Origin: Firmicutes bacterium CAG:646
GTDB taxonomy: Bacteria; Bacillota; Clostridia; Lachnospirales; Lachnospiraceae
Reading direction: 5' to 3'
Assembly (NCBI GenBank): GCA_000432335.1
Contig: HF995374.1
Span: 3,735 to 67,734, forward strand
Length of the DNA stretch: 64,000 bases
Shown here: in pieces, positions 11,566-19,318 of the stretch
How positions within the stretch are numbered: the stretch's first letter is position 1
Layout: the number at the start of each line of letters is the position of its first letter
Program-made: the position numbers and the translations under genes
Notes under the pieces: model-generated
Database searches by the model: none
Told to the model about the DNA's origin: nothing
The model's input: the letters and a program-made list of their open reading frames with translations, nothing else

Positions 11566-12339
11566 TCAATAATCAATTTTAAAGACGGGATCTGCCGGAT
11601 ATCCTCCTGCCAGTTTCTGCATGGATCTTTGTACGCTGTCTTTGGAATTTCCCCATGGCTTGTCCCGGTTCAGATAATCTTGTTTGTCGCAGAACCAGGT
11701 CACTTCTTCTTCTACCCGTTTCATATTTTTTTCCATCAGGTCAAAGAGAACAGGATAGAATTCCGCTTTCTGTTTGTCATTTAACTTTGTTTCTCCTACT
11801 TCTACCAGATCTTTAAAATGGTGCATACAGAAGCCTTTACTGTTTTTAAAAAGCTCGGCAAATTCCGGGCTGTTTTTGTACATATAAAAGAAGGTGTCCA
11901 AATATCTTTCGTAATTGGAACGGAAATGGTCGCACACATAGCAAGTGTTCTCTTTTTGGTGAATCCACTGTCCAAGAGCAGTTTTTGGGCTGTCCGGCGT
12001 CAGCTCTGTCTTTTTCATCCGTCCCATGAATGTGGATTTTCCGGCAGTAAACGCCTTCATCTGTTCTGTCATTTCCTGATTCAGTTTTTTTAAGTGTGTG
12101 CTGAGGATCAGCCCGCAGCCCAGACGATTGCCATAATCATACATCATCTTGTAATGATGGCGGCAGAAGCCCATCTTGTCCGTTTCCATACGGATATCAT
12201 CTTCCATATAGGAAGCCTGACTTCCCAGAATAAATTCCAGAGCGTGCTGTTCCGCGCCTCTTTCCAGATAACAGAACGGACATTCATCTTCTGCGTGAAA
12301 AGCATCATTTAAAGGAATGGTATAAATCGTTTCTTTCAT
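11566..12339 (-). CDS. DUF6062 family protein, Cys-rich
   Basis: Soluble protein of 257 residues that I place in DUF6062; function unknown. It has four regularly spaced Cys/His clusters: CPFC (21-24), GFCRHH, CYVCD and GFCMHH. These look like paired metal-binding knuckles, and the pattern C-x2-C ... C-x-H-H occurs twice, suggesting an internal duplication (seen). No membrane segment or signal peptide. It is monocistronic, read from its own promoter at 12380-12408, and ends convergent with the beta-galactosidase gene. A zinc- or iron-binding role is inference only. Confidence 0.8.
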   Translation of the reverse strand: MKETIYTIPLNDAFHAEDECPFCYLERGAEQHALEFILGSQASYMEDDIRMETDKMGFCRHHYKMMYDYGNRLGCGLILSTHLKKLNQEMTEQMKAFTAGKSTFMGRMKKTELTPDSPKTALGQWIHQKENTCYVCDHFRSNYERYLDTFFYMYKNSPEFAELFKNSKGFCMHHFKDLVEVGETKLNDKQKAEFYPVLFDLMEKNMKRVEEEVTWFCDKQDYLNRDKPWGNSKDSVQRSMQKLAGGYPADPVFKIDY

Positions 12340-12379
12340 AATCTACCTCGTGTGAAAAAAGTTTGCGTTTCTGTAAAGA

Positions 12380-12408
12380 AGAATACTCTGTTTTGCGACA
12401 AACGTCAA
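12380..12408 (-). promoter_or_regulatory. Promoter of the DUF6062 gene
   Basis: On the minus strand TTGACG (12403-12408), 17 bp, TATTCT (12380-12385). It is divergent from the pfp promoter about 110 bp away. The stretch between the two is A-rich and shows no gene. Confidence 0.6.
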
Positions 12409-12513
12409 TGAAAATGCCTATGAAAAAGAAGGAAAGAAAGAGAAAATTATACAATAAACAAAGAAAAGAAAAATAAAAAAGAGAAAAATGTAGTGAAAAA
12501 TCACAAAAGAATA

Positions 12514-12542
12514 TTGAAAATAAAAAATAAAATTGATATAAT
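12514..12542 (+). promoter_or_regulatory. Extended -10 promoter of pfp
   Basis: TTGAAA (12514-12519), 17 bp, TATAAT (12537-12542) preceded by TGA, giving an extended -10. The strong match fits a highly expressed glycolytic gene. The 12340-12644 gap holds this promoter, the divergent one and a leader of about 95 nt; I see nothing else in it. Confidence 0.75.
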
Positions 12543-12644
12543 GACGGATAAGCGAAAAAGAAATTAACAGAAAGGTGTGATGCAGAACAAAATGTGGAAA
12601 GTACATAGAGTTCGCATGACGCCGAGAGTTAAGGAGGAAAAGTT

Positions 12645-13898
12645 ATGGCAGAAAAGAAAAGAAATATTATTGTAGGACAGTCAGGAGGTCCCACATCAGT
12701 AATCAATTCCAGTCTGGCAGGCGTGTACAAGAATGCGATCGAGCGTGGATTTGACAAAGTATACGGTATGCTGCATGGTATTCAGGGACTTTTGGATGAA
12801 CAGTACGTGGATATGTCTACCCAGATTCATTCCGATCTGGATATTGAACTTCTGAAAAGGACGCCGTCAGCCTTTTTGGGTTCCTGCCGTTTCAAACTTC
12901 CGGAGATCCATGAAAATATGGATATTTATGAGAAGATTTTTGGAATACTGGATAAACTGGAGATCGATTCCTTTATTTATATCGGTGGAAATGATTCCAT
13001 GGACACCATCAAAAAATTATCAGATTACGCAATCGTAAAAGGACACAAACAGAAATTTTTGGGAGTTCCAAAGACGATTGACAATGATCTCGCTTTGACA
13101 GATCATACGCCGGGATTTGGAAGCGCCGCAAAATACATTGCCGCTTCCACAAAAGAAATCATCCGGGATGCGCTGGGACTTACTTATAAAAAAGAAATGA
13201 TCACCGTGATCGAAGTGATGGGAAGAAATGCAGGCTGGCTTACGGGAGCTACCGCACTGGCGCAGACAGAAGATTGTGAAGGACCGGATCTTATTTATCT
13301 TCCGGAAGTTCCCTTCGATGTGGAAAAATTTCTGAAAAATGTAAAAGATTTACTGAAGAAAAAGAGTTCTATCGTGATCGCAGTTTCCGAAGGAATCAAA
13401 TTAAAAGATGGACGTTATGTGTGCGAACTGTCCGGCGGAAATGATTATGTGGATGCGTTTGGACATAAGCAGTTACAGGGAACAGCAGCATACCTGGCAG
13501 GTTTCCTGGGAGCGGAGATCGGCTGCAAGACGCGAAGCGTGGAATTTTCCACTTTGCAGAGAAGCGCATCCCATATGGCATCCCGTGTGGATATTGATGA
13601 AGCGTTCATGGTAGGCGGCGCTGCAGTGAAAGCTGCAGACGAAGGGTATAATGGAAATATGGTGGTTATTGACAGAGTATCCGATGATCCATATATGGCG
13701 TCCGCCGGTATTTACGACGTACACCGTATTGCGAACGAAGAAAAATTAGTTCCGAGAGAATGGATGAATAAAGAAGCCAACTATGTGACAAAAGATTTTA
13801 TTGACTATGTGAAACCGCTGATCCAGGGAGATTATCAGCCGATTATGGTAAATGGTCTGCCGAGACATCTGGTATTGGATCTGAACAAGAAGAGGTAG
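12645..13898 (+). CDS. pfp: 6-phosphofructokinase, PPi-dependent type
   Basis: Phosphorylates fructose 6-phosphate to the 1,6-bisphosphate, probably with pyrophosphate. 417 residues. Motifs: GQSGGPTSVINSS at the nucleotide site, GGNDSMDT (114-121), PKTIDNDL and MGRNAGWL. An acidic or amide residue in GG(N/D)DS plus Lys in PKTIDND marks the PPi-dependent clades, whereas ATP enzymes carry Gly at the second position. RBS TAAGGAGG precedes ATG 12645. The next gene is ppdK, whose reaction also involves PPi, so the two form a PPi-economy pair in glycolysis. The cofactor is inferred from motifs. Confidence 0.92.
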   Translation: MAEKKRNIIVGQSGGPTSVINSSLAGVYKNAIERGFDKVYGMLHGIQGLLDEQYVDMSTQIHSDLDIELLKRTPSAFLGSCRFKLPEIHENMDIYEKIFGILDKLEIDSFIYIGGNDSMDTIKKLSDYAIVKGHKQKFLGVPKTIDNDLALTDHTPGFGSAAKYIAASTKEIIRDALGLTYKKEMITVIEVMGRNAGWLTGATALAQTEDCEGPDLIYLPEVPFDVEKFLKNVKDLLKKKSSIVIAVSEGIKLKDGRYVCELSGGNDYVDAFGHKQLQGTAAYLAGFLGAEIGCKTRSVEFSTLQRSASHMASRVDIDEAFMVGGAAVKAADEGYNGNMVVIDRVSDDPYMASAGIYDVHRIANEEKLVPREWMNKEANYVTKDFIDYVKPLIQGDYQPIMVNGLPRHLVLDLNKKR

Positions 13899-13922
13899 GG
13901 CAAAGTTTTTGTCGGTTATCTC

Positions 13923-13951
13923 TTGACTACAAGCATAATTTTGTTTACAAT
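13923..13951 (+). promoter_or_regulatory. Promoter of ppdK, with structured leader
   Basis: TTGACT (13923-13928), 17 bp, TACAAT (13946-13951). Transcription would start near 13958, leaving a leader of about 94 nt with potential hairpins (GTGC/GCAC at about 13974-13986; ATCAGAC / GTCTGAT at about 13987-14014) before the AGGAGG of ppdK. ppdK can therefore be expressed separately from pfp. Confidence 0.68.
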
Positions 13952-14051
13952 CATGGTATACGAGTGCCTTGCGCACGAGTGAGGGATCAGACGCCTTTTC
14001 CTGAGGGTCTGATGTCTTTGAAAGAAATTATACTTTTAGGAGGAAGTAAAA

Positions 14052-16676
14052 ATGGCAAAATGGGTTTACTTATTTAGCGAAGGAAACGCCAACATGAGAA
14101 ACCTTCTTGGTGGAAAAGGTGCCAACCTGGCTGAGATGACCAATCTGGGTCTGCCGATTCCACAGGGTTTCACTGTTACAACTGAAGCTTGTACAGATTA
14201 CTATGACAACGGAAAGAAGATCTCTTCTGAGATTCAGACACAGATCTTTGAGGCATTAACAGAACTGGAAGCAATCCAGGGTAAAAAATTCGGTGATACA
14301 GAAGATCCGTTATTAGTATCTGTTCGTTCTGGTGCCAGAGCCTCCATGCCTGGTATGATGGATACCATCCTGAACCTGGGTCTGAATGATGTTGCAGTAG
14401 AAGGTTTTGCTAAGAAAACTGGCAATCCAAGATTTGCATACGATTCTTACAGACGTTTCATTCAGATGTACTCTGACGTAGTTATGGAAGTTCCGAAGTC
14501 TTTCTTTGAAAAAATCATCGATGAAGTAAAAGAAGCAAAAGGCGTTCATTACGATACAGAGCTGACTGTAGACGATCTGAAAGAACTGGTTAAGAGATTT
14601 AAAGCAGTTTACTCTGAAAATATGGATGGAGCAGAATTCCCACAGGATCCGAAGGAACAGCTGCTGGGAGCAGTAAAAGCTGTATTCCGTTCTTGGGACA
14701 ACCCGCGTGCTATCGTTTACCGTCGTATGAACGACATCCCTGGAGATTGGGGAACAGCTGTAAACGTACAGGCAATGGTATTTGGTAACATGGGTGAGAC
14801 ATCCGGTACAGGTGTTGCATTTACACGTAACCCATCTACTGGTGCGAAAGGTATCTACGGCGAGTACCTGATCAATGCTCAGGGTGAAGACGTAGTTGCT
14901 GGTGTTCGTACACCTCAGCCAATCAGCAAATTGGAAGAAGATATGCCAAAATGCTACAAACAGTTCATGGAACTGGCTATGAAACTGGAAAATCACTATC
15001 GTGATATGCAGGATATGGAGTTCACTATTCAGGAAGGAAAACTGTATTTCCTGCAGACTCGTAACGGTAAGAGAACAGCTCCGGCTGCTATCCAGATCGC
15101 TTGTGACCTGGTAGATGAAGGAATGATCACTCCAGAAGAAGCTGTTTGCCGTATCGAAGCAAAATCTCTGGATCAGCTGCTTCACCCAACCTTCAATGCA
15201 GACGCACTGAAAGCTGGAGAAGTTATCGGATCCGCACTGCCGGCATCTCCTGGTGCAGCAGCAGGTAAAGTATACTTTACAGCAGATGAAGCAAAAGCTG
15301 CTCACGAAAAAGGTGAGAGAGTTATCCTGGTTCGTCTGGAGACATCTCCGGAAGATATCGAAGGTATGCATGCATCTGAAGGTATCCTGACTGTTCGTGG
15401 TGGTATGACATCTCACGCAGCCGTAGTTGCACGTGGTATGGGAACATGCTGTGTATCTGGTTGTGGAGAAATCAAGATCAACGAAGAAGAAAAATGGTTC
15501 ACTCTGGGTGGAAATACCTTCCATGAGGGAGATTACATTTCTCTGGATGGAACAACAGGTAAGATCTACAAAGGTGACATCAAGACAGAAGAAGCATCTG
15601 TTGGCGGAAACTTTGGCCGTATCATGAGATGGGCTGACCAGTTCCGTAAACTGCAGGTTCGTACAAATGCAGATACTCCTGCAGATACAGAAAATGCAGT
15701 TAAACTGGGCGCTGAAGGTATCGGTCTTTGCCGTACAGAGCATATGTTCTTTGAAGCAGATCGTATTCCGAAGATTCGTAAAATGATCCTGTCTGACAGC
15801 GTAGAAGCAAGAGAAGCTGCTCTGAACGAACTGATTCCGTTCCAGAAAGGTGACTTCAAAGCTATGTACAAAGCTCTGAAAGGACGTCCAATGACTGTAC
15901 GTTATCTGGATCCGCCGCTTCATGAGTTCGTACCTACAGATCCGGAAGATATCAAAGCTCTGGCTGAAGATATGGGAATGACTGTAGAAGAAGTAAAAGC
16001 AAAATGTGACGAACTGCACGAGTTCAACCCAATGATGGGTCATCGTGGATGCCGTCTGGCAGTTACTTACCCTGAAATTGCTAAGATGCAGACAAGAGCC
16101 GTTATCGAAGCTGCTATCGAAGTAAAAGAAGAGATGGGTTATGATATCGTTCCAGAGATCATGATTCCTCTGGTAGGCGAGAAGAAAGAGCTGAAATTCG
16201 TAAAAGATATTGTAGTAGCTACAGCAGAAGAAGTTATGAAAGAAAAAGGAGAATACATCAACTACCATGTTGGTACTATGATCGAGATTCCTCGTGCAGC
16301 TCTGACAGCAGATCAGATCGCTGAAGAAGCTGAGTTCTTCTCCTTCGGAACAAACGACCTTACACAGATGACATTCGGATTCTCCCGTGATGATGCTGGT
16401 AAGTTCCTGGATTCCTACTACAGCAACAAGATCTACGAAGCTGACCCATTTGCAAAACTGGATCAGACTGGTGTAGGTCAGCTGGTAGAGATGGCTGCTA
16501 AGAAAGGTCGCGCTGCTAATCCGACTCTGAAAATGGGTATCTGTGGAGAGCACGGCGGAGATCCTTCTTCCGTAGAATTCTGCCATAAAGTAGGACTGAA
16601 CTACGTATCCTGCTCACCGTTCCGTGTGCCGATCGCAAGACTGGCAGCAGCACAGGCAGCTCTGAATAATAAATAA
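14052..16676 (+). CDS. ppdK: Pyruvate,phosphate dikinase
   Basis: Interconverts PEP + AMP + PPi and pyruvate + ATP + Pi. 874 residues, the same length as the Clostridium symbiosum enzyme, and the phospho-histidine falls at the same number: H455 in GGMTSHAAVVARGMGT. N-terminal ATP-grasp domain (ETSGTGVAFTRNPSTG), central phosphohistidine domain, C-terminal PEP/pyruvate TIM barrel (GLCRTEHMFF, CGEHGGDP). Codon use is strikingly biased (CTG, GTT, TCT, CGT), as expected for an abundant protein; this bias also opens a long spurious reading frame on the other strand. With pfp upstream it allows PPi-driven glycolysis with extra ATP yield. Long-stem terminator downstream. Confidence 0.97.
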   Translation: MAKWVYLFSEGNANMRNLLGGKGANLAEMTNLGLPIPQGFTVTTEACTDYYDNGKKISSEIQTQIFEALTELEAIQGKKFGDTEDPLLVSVRSGARASMPGMMDTILNLGLNDVAVEGFAKKTGNPRFAYDSYRRFIQMYSDVVMEVPKSFFEKIIDEVKEAKGVHYDTELTVDDLKELVKRFKAVYSENMDGAEFPQDPKEQLLGAVKAVFRSWDNPRAIVYRRMNDIPGDWGTAVNVQAMVFGNMGETSGTGVAFTRNPSTGAKGIYGEYLINAQGEDVVAGVRTPQPISKLEEDMPKCYKQFMELAMKLENHYRDMQDMEFTIQEGKLYFLQTRNGKRTAPAAIQIACDLVDEGMITPEEAVCRIEAKSLDQLLHPTFNADALKAGEVIGSALPASPGAAAGKVYFTADEAKAAHEKGERVILVRLETSPEDIEGMHASEGILTVRGGMTSHAAVVARGMGTCCVSGCGEIKINEEEKWFTLGGNTFHEGDYISLDGTTGKIYKGDIKTEEASVGGNFGRIMRWADQFRKLQVRTNADTPADTENAVKLGAEGIGLCRTEHMFFEADRIPKIRKMILSDSVEAREAALNELIPFQKGDFKAMYKALKGRPMTVRYLDPPLHEFVPTDPEDIKALAEDMGMTVEEVKAKCDELHEFNPMMGHRGCRLAVTYPEIAKMQTRAVIEAAIEVKEEMGYDIVPEIMIPLVGEKKELKFVKDIVVATAEEVMKEKGEYINYHVGTMIEIPRAALTADQIAEEAEFFSFGTNDLTQMTFGFSRDDAGKFLDSYYSNKIYEADPFAKLDQTGVGQLVEMAAKKGRAANPTLKMGICGEHGGDPSSVEFCHKVGLNYVSCSPFRVPIARLAAAQAALNNK

Positions 16677-16718
16677 TAGATATTTTATAATATCAAACAT
16701 TGTCCAAGCATAAGAATT

Positions 16719-16778
16719 GACCTTGTTGGTCTGAGGATTGAGATAAAATCTCACAATCAGACCAACAAGGTCTTTTTT
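16719..16778 (+). terminator. Strong terminator after ppdK
   Basis: GACCTTGTTGGTCTGA (from 16719) pairs with TCAGACCAACAAGGTC, with a further partly paired inner segment, followed by TTTTTT. One of the longest stems in the window. Confidence 0.92.
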
Positions 16779-16791
16779 GTGGTGTAAATAC

Positions 16792-16820
16792 ATGACAACG
16801 ATATGGGATGGTGTTATAAT
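16792..16820 (+). promoter_or_regulatory. Extended -10 promoter of the DUF4160/DUF2442 pair
   Basis: ATGACA (16792-16797), 17 bp, TATAAT (16815-16820) preceded by TGT. It lies directly after the ppdK terminator. Confidence 0.65.
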
Positions 16821-16882
16821 ATGGTTAAAAATAACAGTGTTTTGATTAAGAATATAAAAGGGGTAAGGGAGGAGATCAACAA

Positions 16883-17143
16883 ATGCCTGAAATTAGTTTG
16901 TTTTATGGAATACGGATTACAATGTACTGGAGTGACTACAATCCGCCGTATTTTCATGCAGAATATGGAAATAATAAAGCAGTGGTACTGATAGATGAGG
17001 GAATAATCAGTGAAGGATATTTGCCTAAACGTCAGTTGAAGTTTGTACTTGCATGGGCAGAAATTCATAAAGATGAATTGATGCAGAACTGGGAATTGTC
17101 AAAGGATAATAAACCTTTAAACAGGATAAATCCATTGATTTAA
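16883..17143 (+). CDS. DUF4160 domain protein
   Basis: Small soluble protein of 86 residues with the DUF4160 signature: PEISLFYGIRITMYWSD, PPYFHAEYG, then a lysine/arginine-rich middle and HKDELMQNWEL. Start ATG 16883 follows GGGAGGAG. The next gene, 16 bp downstream, encodes a DUF2442 protein. These two families are often found side by side in bacterial accessory regions, and the arrangement (two small genes, own promoter) resembles a toxin-antitoxin module. No activity has been established that I can name, so the role is open. Confidence 0.85.
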   Translation: MPEISLFYGIRITMYWSDYNPPYFHAEYGNNKAVVLIDEGIISEGYLPKRQLKFVLAWAEIHKDELMQNWELSKDNKPLNRINPLI

Positions 17144-17159
17144 AAAAGAGGTGAAATGT

Positions 17160-17468
17160 ATGAATAATAATAAATTGGATGCTCGTTTCTATCCAGAGAT
17201 CTATCAGGTCGTAGCAAGTAGAAATTATATAGTATATGCGTATCTGAGCGATGGTAGCGTGAGAGAATTTGATGTCAAACCTTTGATAGAGCAAGGTGGC
17301 ATCTTTAATAAACTTTTGGATGAAAAAATATTTAGAGAGAAACTGACTGTTTTAAACGGTACAGTTGCATGGGATATTGTGGGGAATCGTAATGAATATG
17401 AATGTATTGATATTGATCCTATGACAATTTTTAAGTGTCCAATCGTTTCAGAAATTCCTGAAACTTGA
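17160..17468 (+). CDS. DUF2442 domain protein
   Basis: Small protein of 102 residues with the DUF2442 pattern: YLSDGSVREFDVKPLI, a phrase on the 'low/high' segment (GGIFNKLLDEKIF), then GTVAWDIVGNRNE..DIDP. I take ATG 17160 rather than GTG 17151, because AAAGAGG (17145-17151) is correctly spaced only from the ATG. Partner of the DUF4160 gene just upstream and probably translated from the same message. Function unknown; a DNA- or partner-binding antitoxin-like role is inference. Confidence 0.85.
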   Translation: MNNNKLDARFYPEIYQVVASRNYIVYAYLSDGSVREFDVKPLIEQGGIFNKLLDEKIFREKLTVLNGTVAWDIVGNRNEYECIDIDPMTIFKCPIVSEIPET

Positions 17469-17510
17469 ATAAAGAGATGAGAGAGTGCTTTTCACAAAGG
17501 AGAGAATGGT

Positions 17511-19133
17511 ATGAAACTGACAATCAGTGGGATTAAAAAGTGTGAATTGTGGGAGAAAGCCGGAATTAAACTTCCTGCATATGATGTAGAAAAGGTCTGT
17601 CAGAAAGCAAAAGAGAGCCCGGTATGGGCGCATTTTGGCATAGGAAATATTTTCCGTATTTTTATTGGGGGAATTGCAGACGGACTTCTGGAAGAGGGAG
17701 AATTGGACAGAGGGATTACCTGCGTAGAAACTTTTGATTATGATGTGGTGGACAAGATTTATGAACCCTTTGATAATCTCGGCTTGAGTGTTCTTTTGCA
17801 TGGAGACGGCACACGGGAATATAAAGTAATCGGTTCTCTGGCAGAAGCGGTGAAAGCCATTTCTTCTGATTCTGTTCAATGGAAACGGTTAAAAGAAATT
17901 TTTGCCAGCCCTTCCCTGCAAATGGTTACGTTCACCATAACAGAAAAGGGATATGCATTACAGAAGGCAGACGGAACATGGTTTCCATTTGCCGCTTTAG
18001 ATATTCAGAATGGTCCAGAACAAGCAGTTGGCGCAATGGCGGTTGTCACTGCAATGCTTTATGAACGGTATAAGGCGGGCAGATATCCATTAGCATTAGT
18101 ATCTATGGATAATTGTTCTCAAAATGGAGCCAAACTTCGAGAATCTGTAATGGTGATGGCGGAGGAATGGAAAAAGGCAGGATTTGTAGAAGCAGAGTTC
18201 ATCGATTATGTAAGTGACGAAAAGATCGTTGCTTTTCCGTGGACAATGATTGATAAAATCACGCCCCGTCCAAGCGAACAGATTGCAGAAGATCTGGAGA
18301 CATTAGGCGTAGAGGATATGCAGCCGGTAATTACCGGAAAAAGAACGTATATTGCGCCTTTTGTAAATGCAGAAAAACCGCAGTATCTGGTCATTGAGGA
18401 TAATTTCCCCAATGGCCGTCCCGCTTTGGAAAAAGGATTTGGCGTTTATATGGCAGATCGCAAAACAGTGAATTTATCAGAGCGTATGAAAGTAACGGCA
18501 TGTTTAAATCCGGTACATTCCGCAACGGGACCGCTGGGTGTGGTTTTGGGATATGACTTATTTGCTCATATGTTGAATACCAATGAAGATATGATGAAAA
18601 TGGCACGTATGGTCGCATATGATGAAGGGCTTCCGGTGGCGCCGAATCCGGGAATCATCTCCCCTCAGGAATTTGTAGATGAACTTTTCAAAGACCGTTT
18701 TCCAAATGAATATCTGGGAGATACGAATCTTCGTCTTGCTGTCGATGTATCGCAGATGGTGGGTATTCGTTTTGGCGAAACGATCAAAGCCTATGCGGCG
18801 AAATATGGAGATGCATCCAAATTGACAGCTATTCCTCTTGGAATAGCGGGATGGCTTCGCTATATGCTGGGCGTGGATGATCATGGAAAGGAATACGAAC
18901 TTGCTCCAGATCCGATGAATGAAGAGATTCAGCAACAGCTAAAAGATATCGTGGTAGGGCAGCCGGAAACATTGAAAGAACAGTTGAAACCTATTCTTTC
19001 CAATGAACGTATTTTCTTTACGAATATTTATGAGACAGGTCTCGGAGAGAAGATTGAAACGATGTTCCGGGAAATGATCGCCGGTCCGGAGGCAGTGAAG
19101 GAAACGATTCATAAATATGTGGGAGAAAAATAA
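17511..19133 (+). CDS. Mannitol dehydrogenase family protein, probable fructuronate reductase
   Basis: NAD-dependent oxidoreductase of 540 residues, the normal length for UxuB-like D-mannonate oxidoreductases. N-terminal Rossmann domain (HFGIGNIFRIFIGG) and C-terminal mannitol dehydrogenase domain with ACLNPVHSATG, the region that carries the catalytic residues. It would reduce fructuronate to mannonate in uronic acid breakdown. Start ATG 17511 follows AAAGGAG. No uxaC/uxuA neighbour is present here, so the substrate is uncertain and could be another polyol or keto-acid. The gene ends convergent with the carboxypeptidase gene across repeat core copy B. Confidence 0.88.
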   Translation: MKLTISGIKKCELWEKAGIKLPAYDVEKVCQKAKESPVWAHFGIGNIFRIFIGGIADGLLEEGELDRGITCVETFDYDVVDKIYEPFDNLGLSVLLHGDGTREYKVIGSLAEAVKAISSDSVQWKRLKEIFASPSLQMVTFTITEKGYALQKADGTWFPFAALDIQNGPEQAVGAMAVVTAMLYERYKAGRYPLALVSMDNCSQNGAKLRESVMVMAEEWKKAGFVEAEFIDYVSDEKIVAFPWTMIDKITPRPSEQIAEDLETLGVEDMQPVITGKRTYIAPFVNAEKPQYLVIEDNFPNGRPALEKGFGVYMADRKTVNLSERMKVTACLNPVHSATGPLGVVLGYDLFAHMLNTNEDMMKMARMVAYDEGLPVAPNPGIISPQEFVDELFKDRFPNEYLGDTNLRLAVDVSQMVGIRFGETIKAYAAKYGDASKLTAIPLGIAGWLRYMLGVDDHGKEYELAPDPMNEEIQQQLKDIVVGQPETLKEQLKPILSNERIFFTNIYETGLGEKIETMFREMIAGPEAVKETIHKYVGEK

Positions 19134-19177
19134 AAGTTGACATATCAAAAAGGAGCTGTTGCATTAGGTGCATATTC

Positions 19178-19273
19178 AAAATATTTATACATTTTACGCT
19201 CAGTCTGCGCTCACTTTGAGCCTGAAGTCTCAAAGATGTGCTCGACAAATTCGCTAAAAATGTATAAATATTT
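19178..19273. repeat. Convergent hairpin carrying 50-bp core, copy B (inverted)
   Basis: AT-rich arms 19178-19195 and 19256-19273 pair over 17 bp (AAATATTTATACATTTT on the left). The tip holds the 50-bp core at 19201-19250, in reverse orientation relative to the copies at 11469 and 39445 but identical base for base. Flanking ATTC / GAAT may extend the stem. It lies between the converging fructuronate-reductase-like and carboxypeptidase genes. The poly-T run is weaker than at the other two copies. Confidence 0.82.
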
Positions 19274-19318
19274 CTGAATTATGTCTAAAGCGACAGCCTC
19301 TATCCGTTGTTTATTCCA

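Noticed and set aside
14313..16586. A 757-residue open frame on the minus strand inside ppdK
   Set aside because: It is antisense to a textbook PPDK with all catalytic motifs. The openness comes from the strong codon bias of ppdK; the translation is Cys/Phe/Ser-rich and has no domain features.
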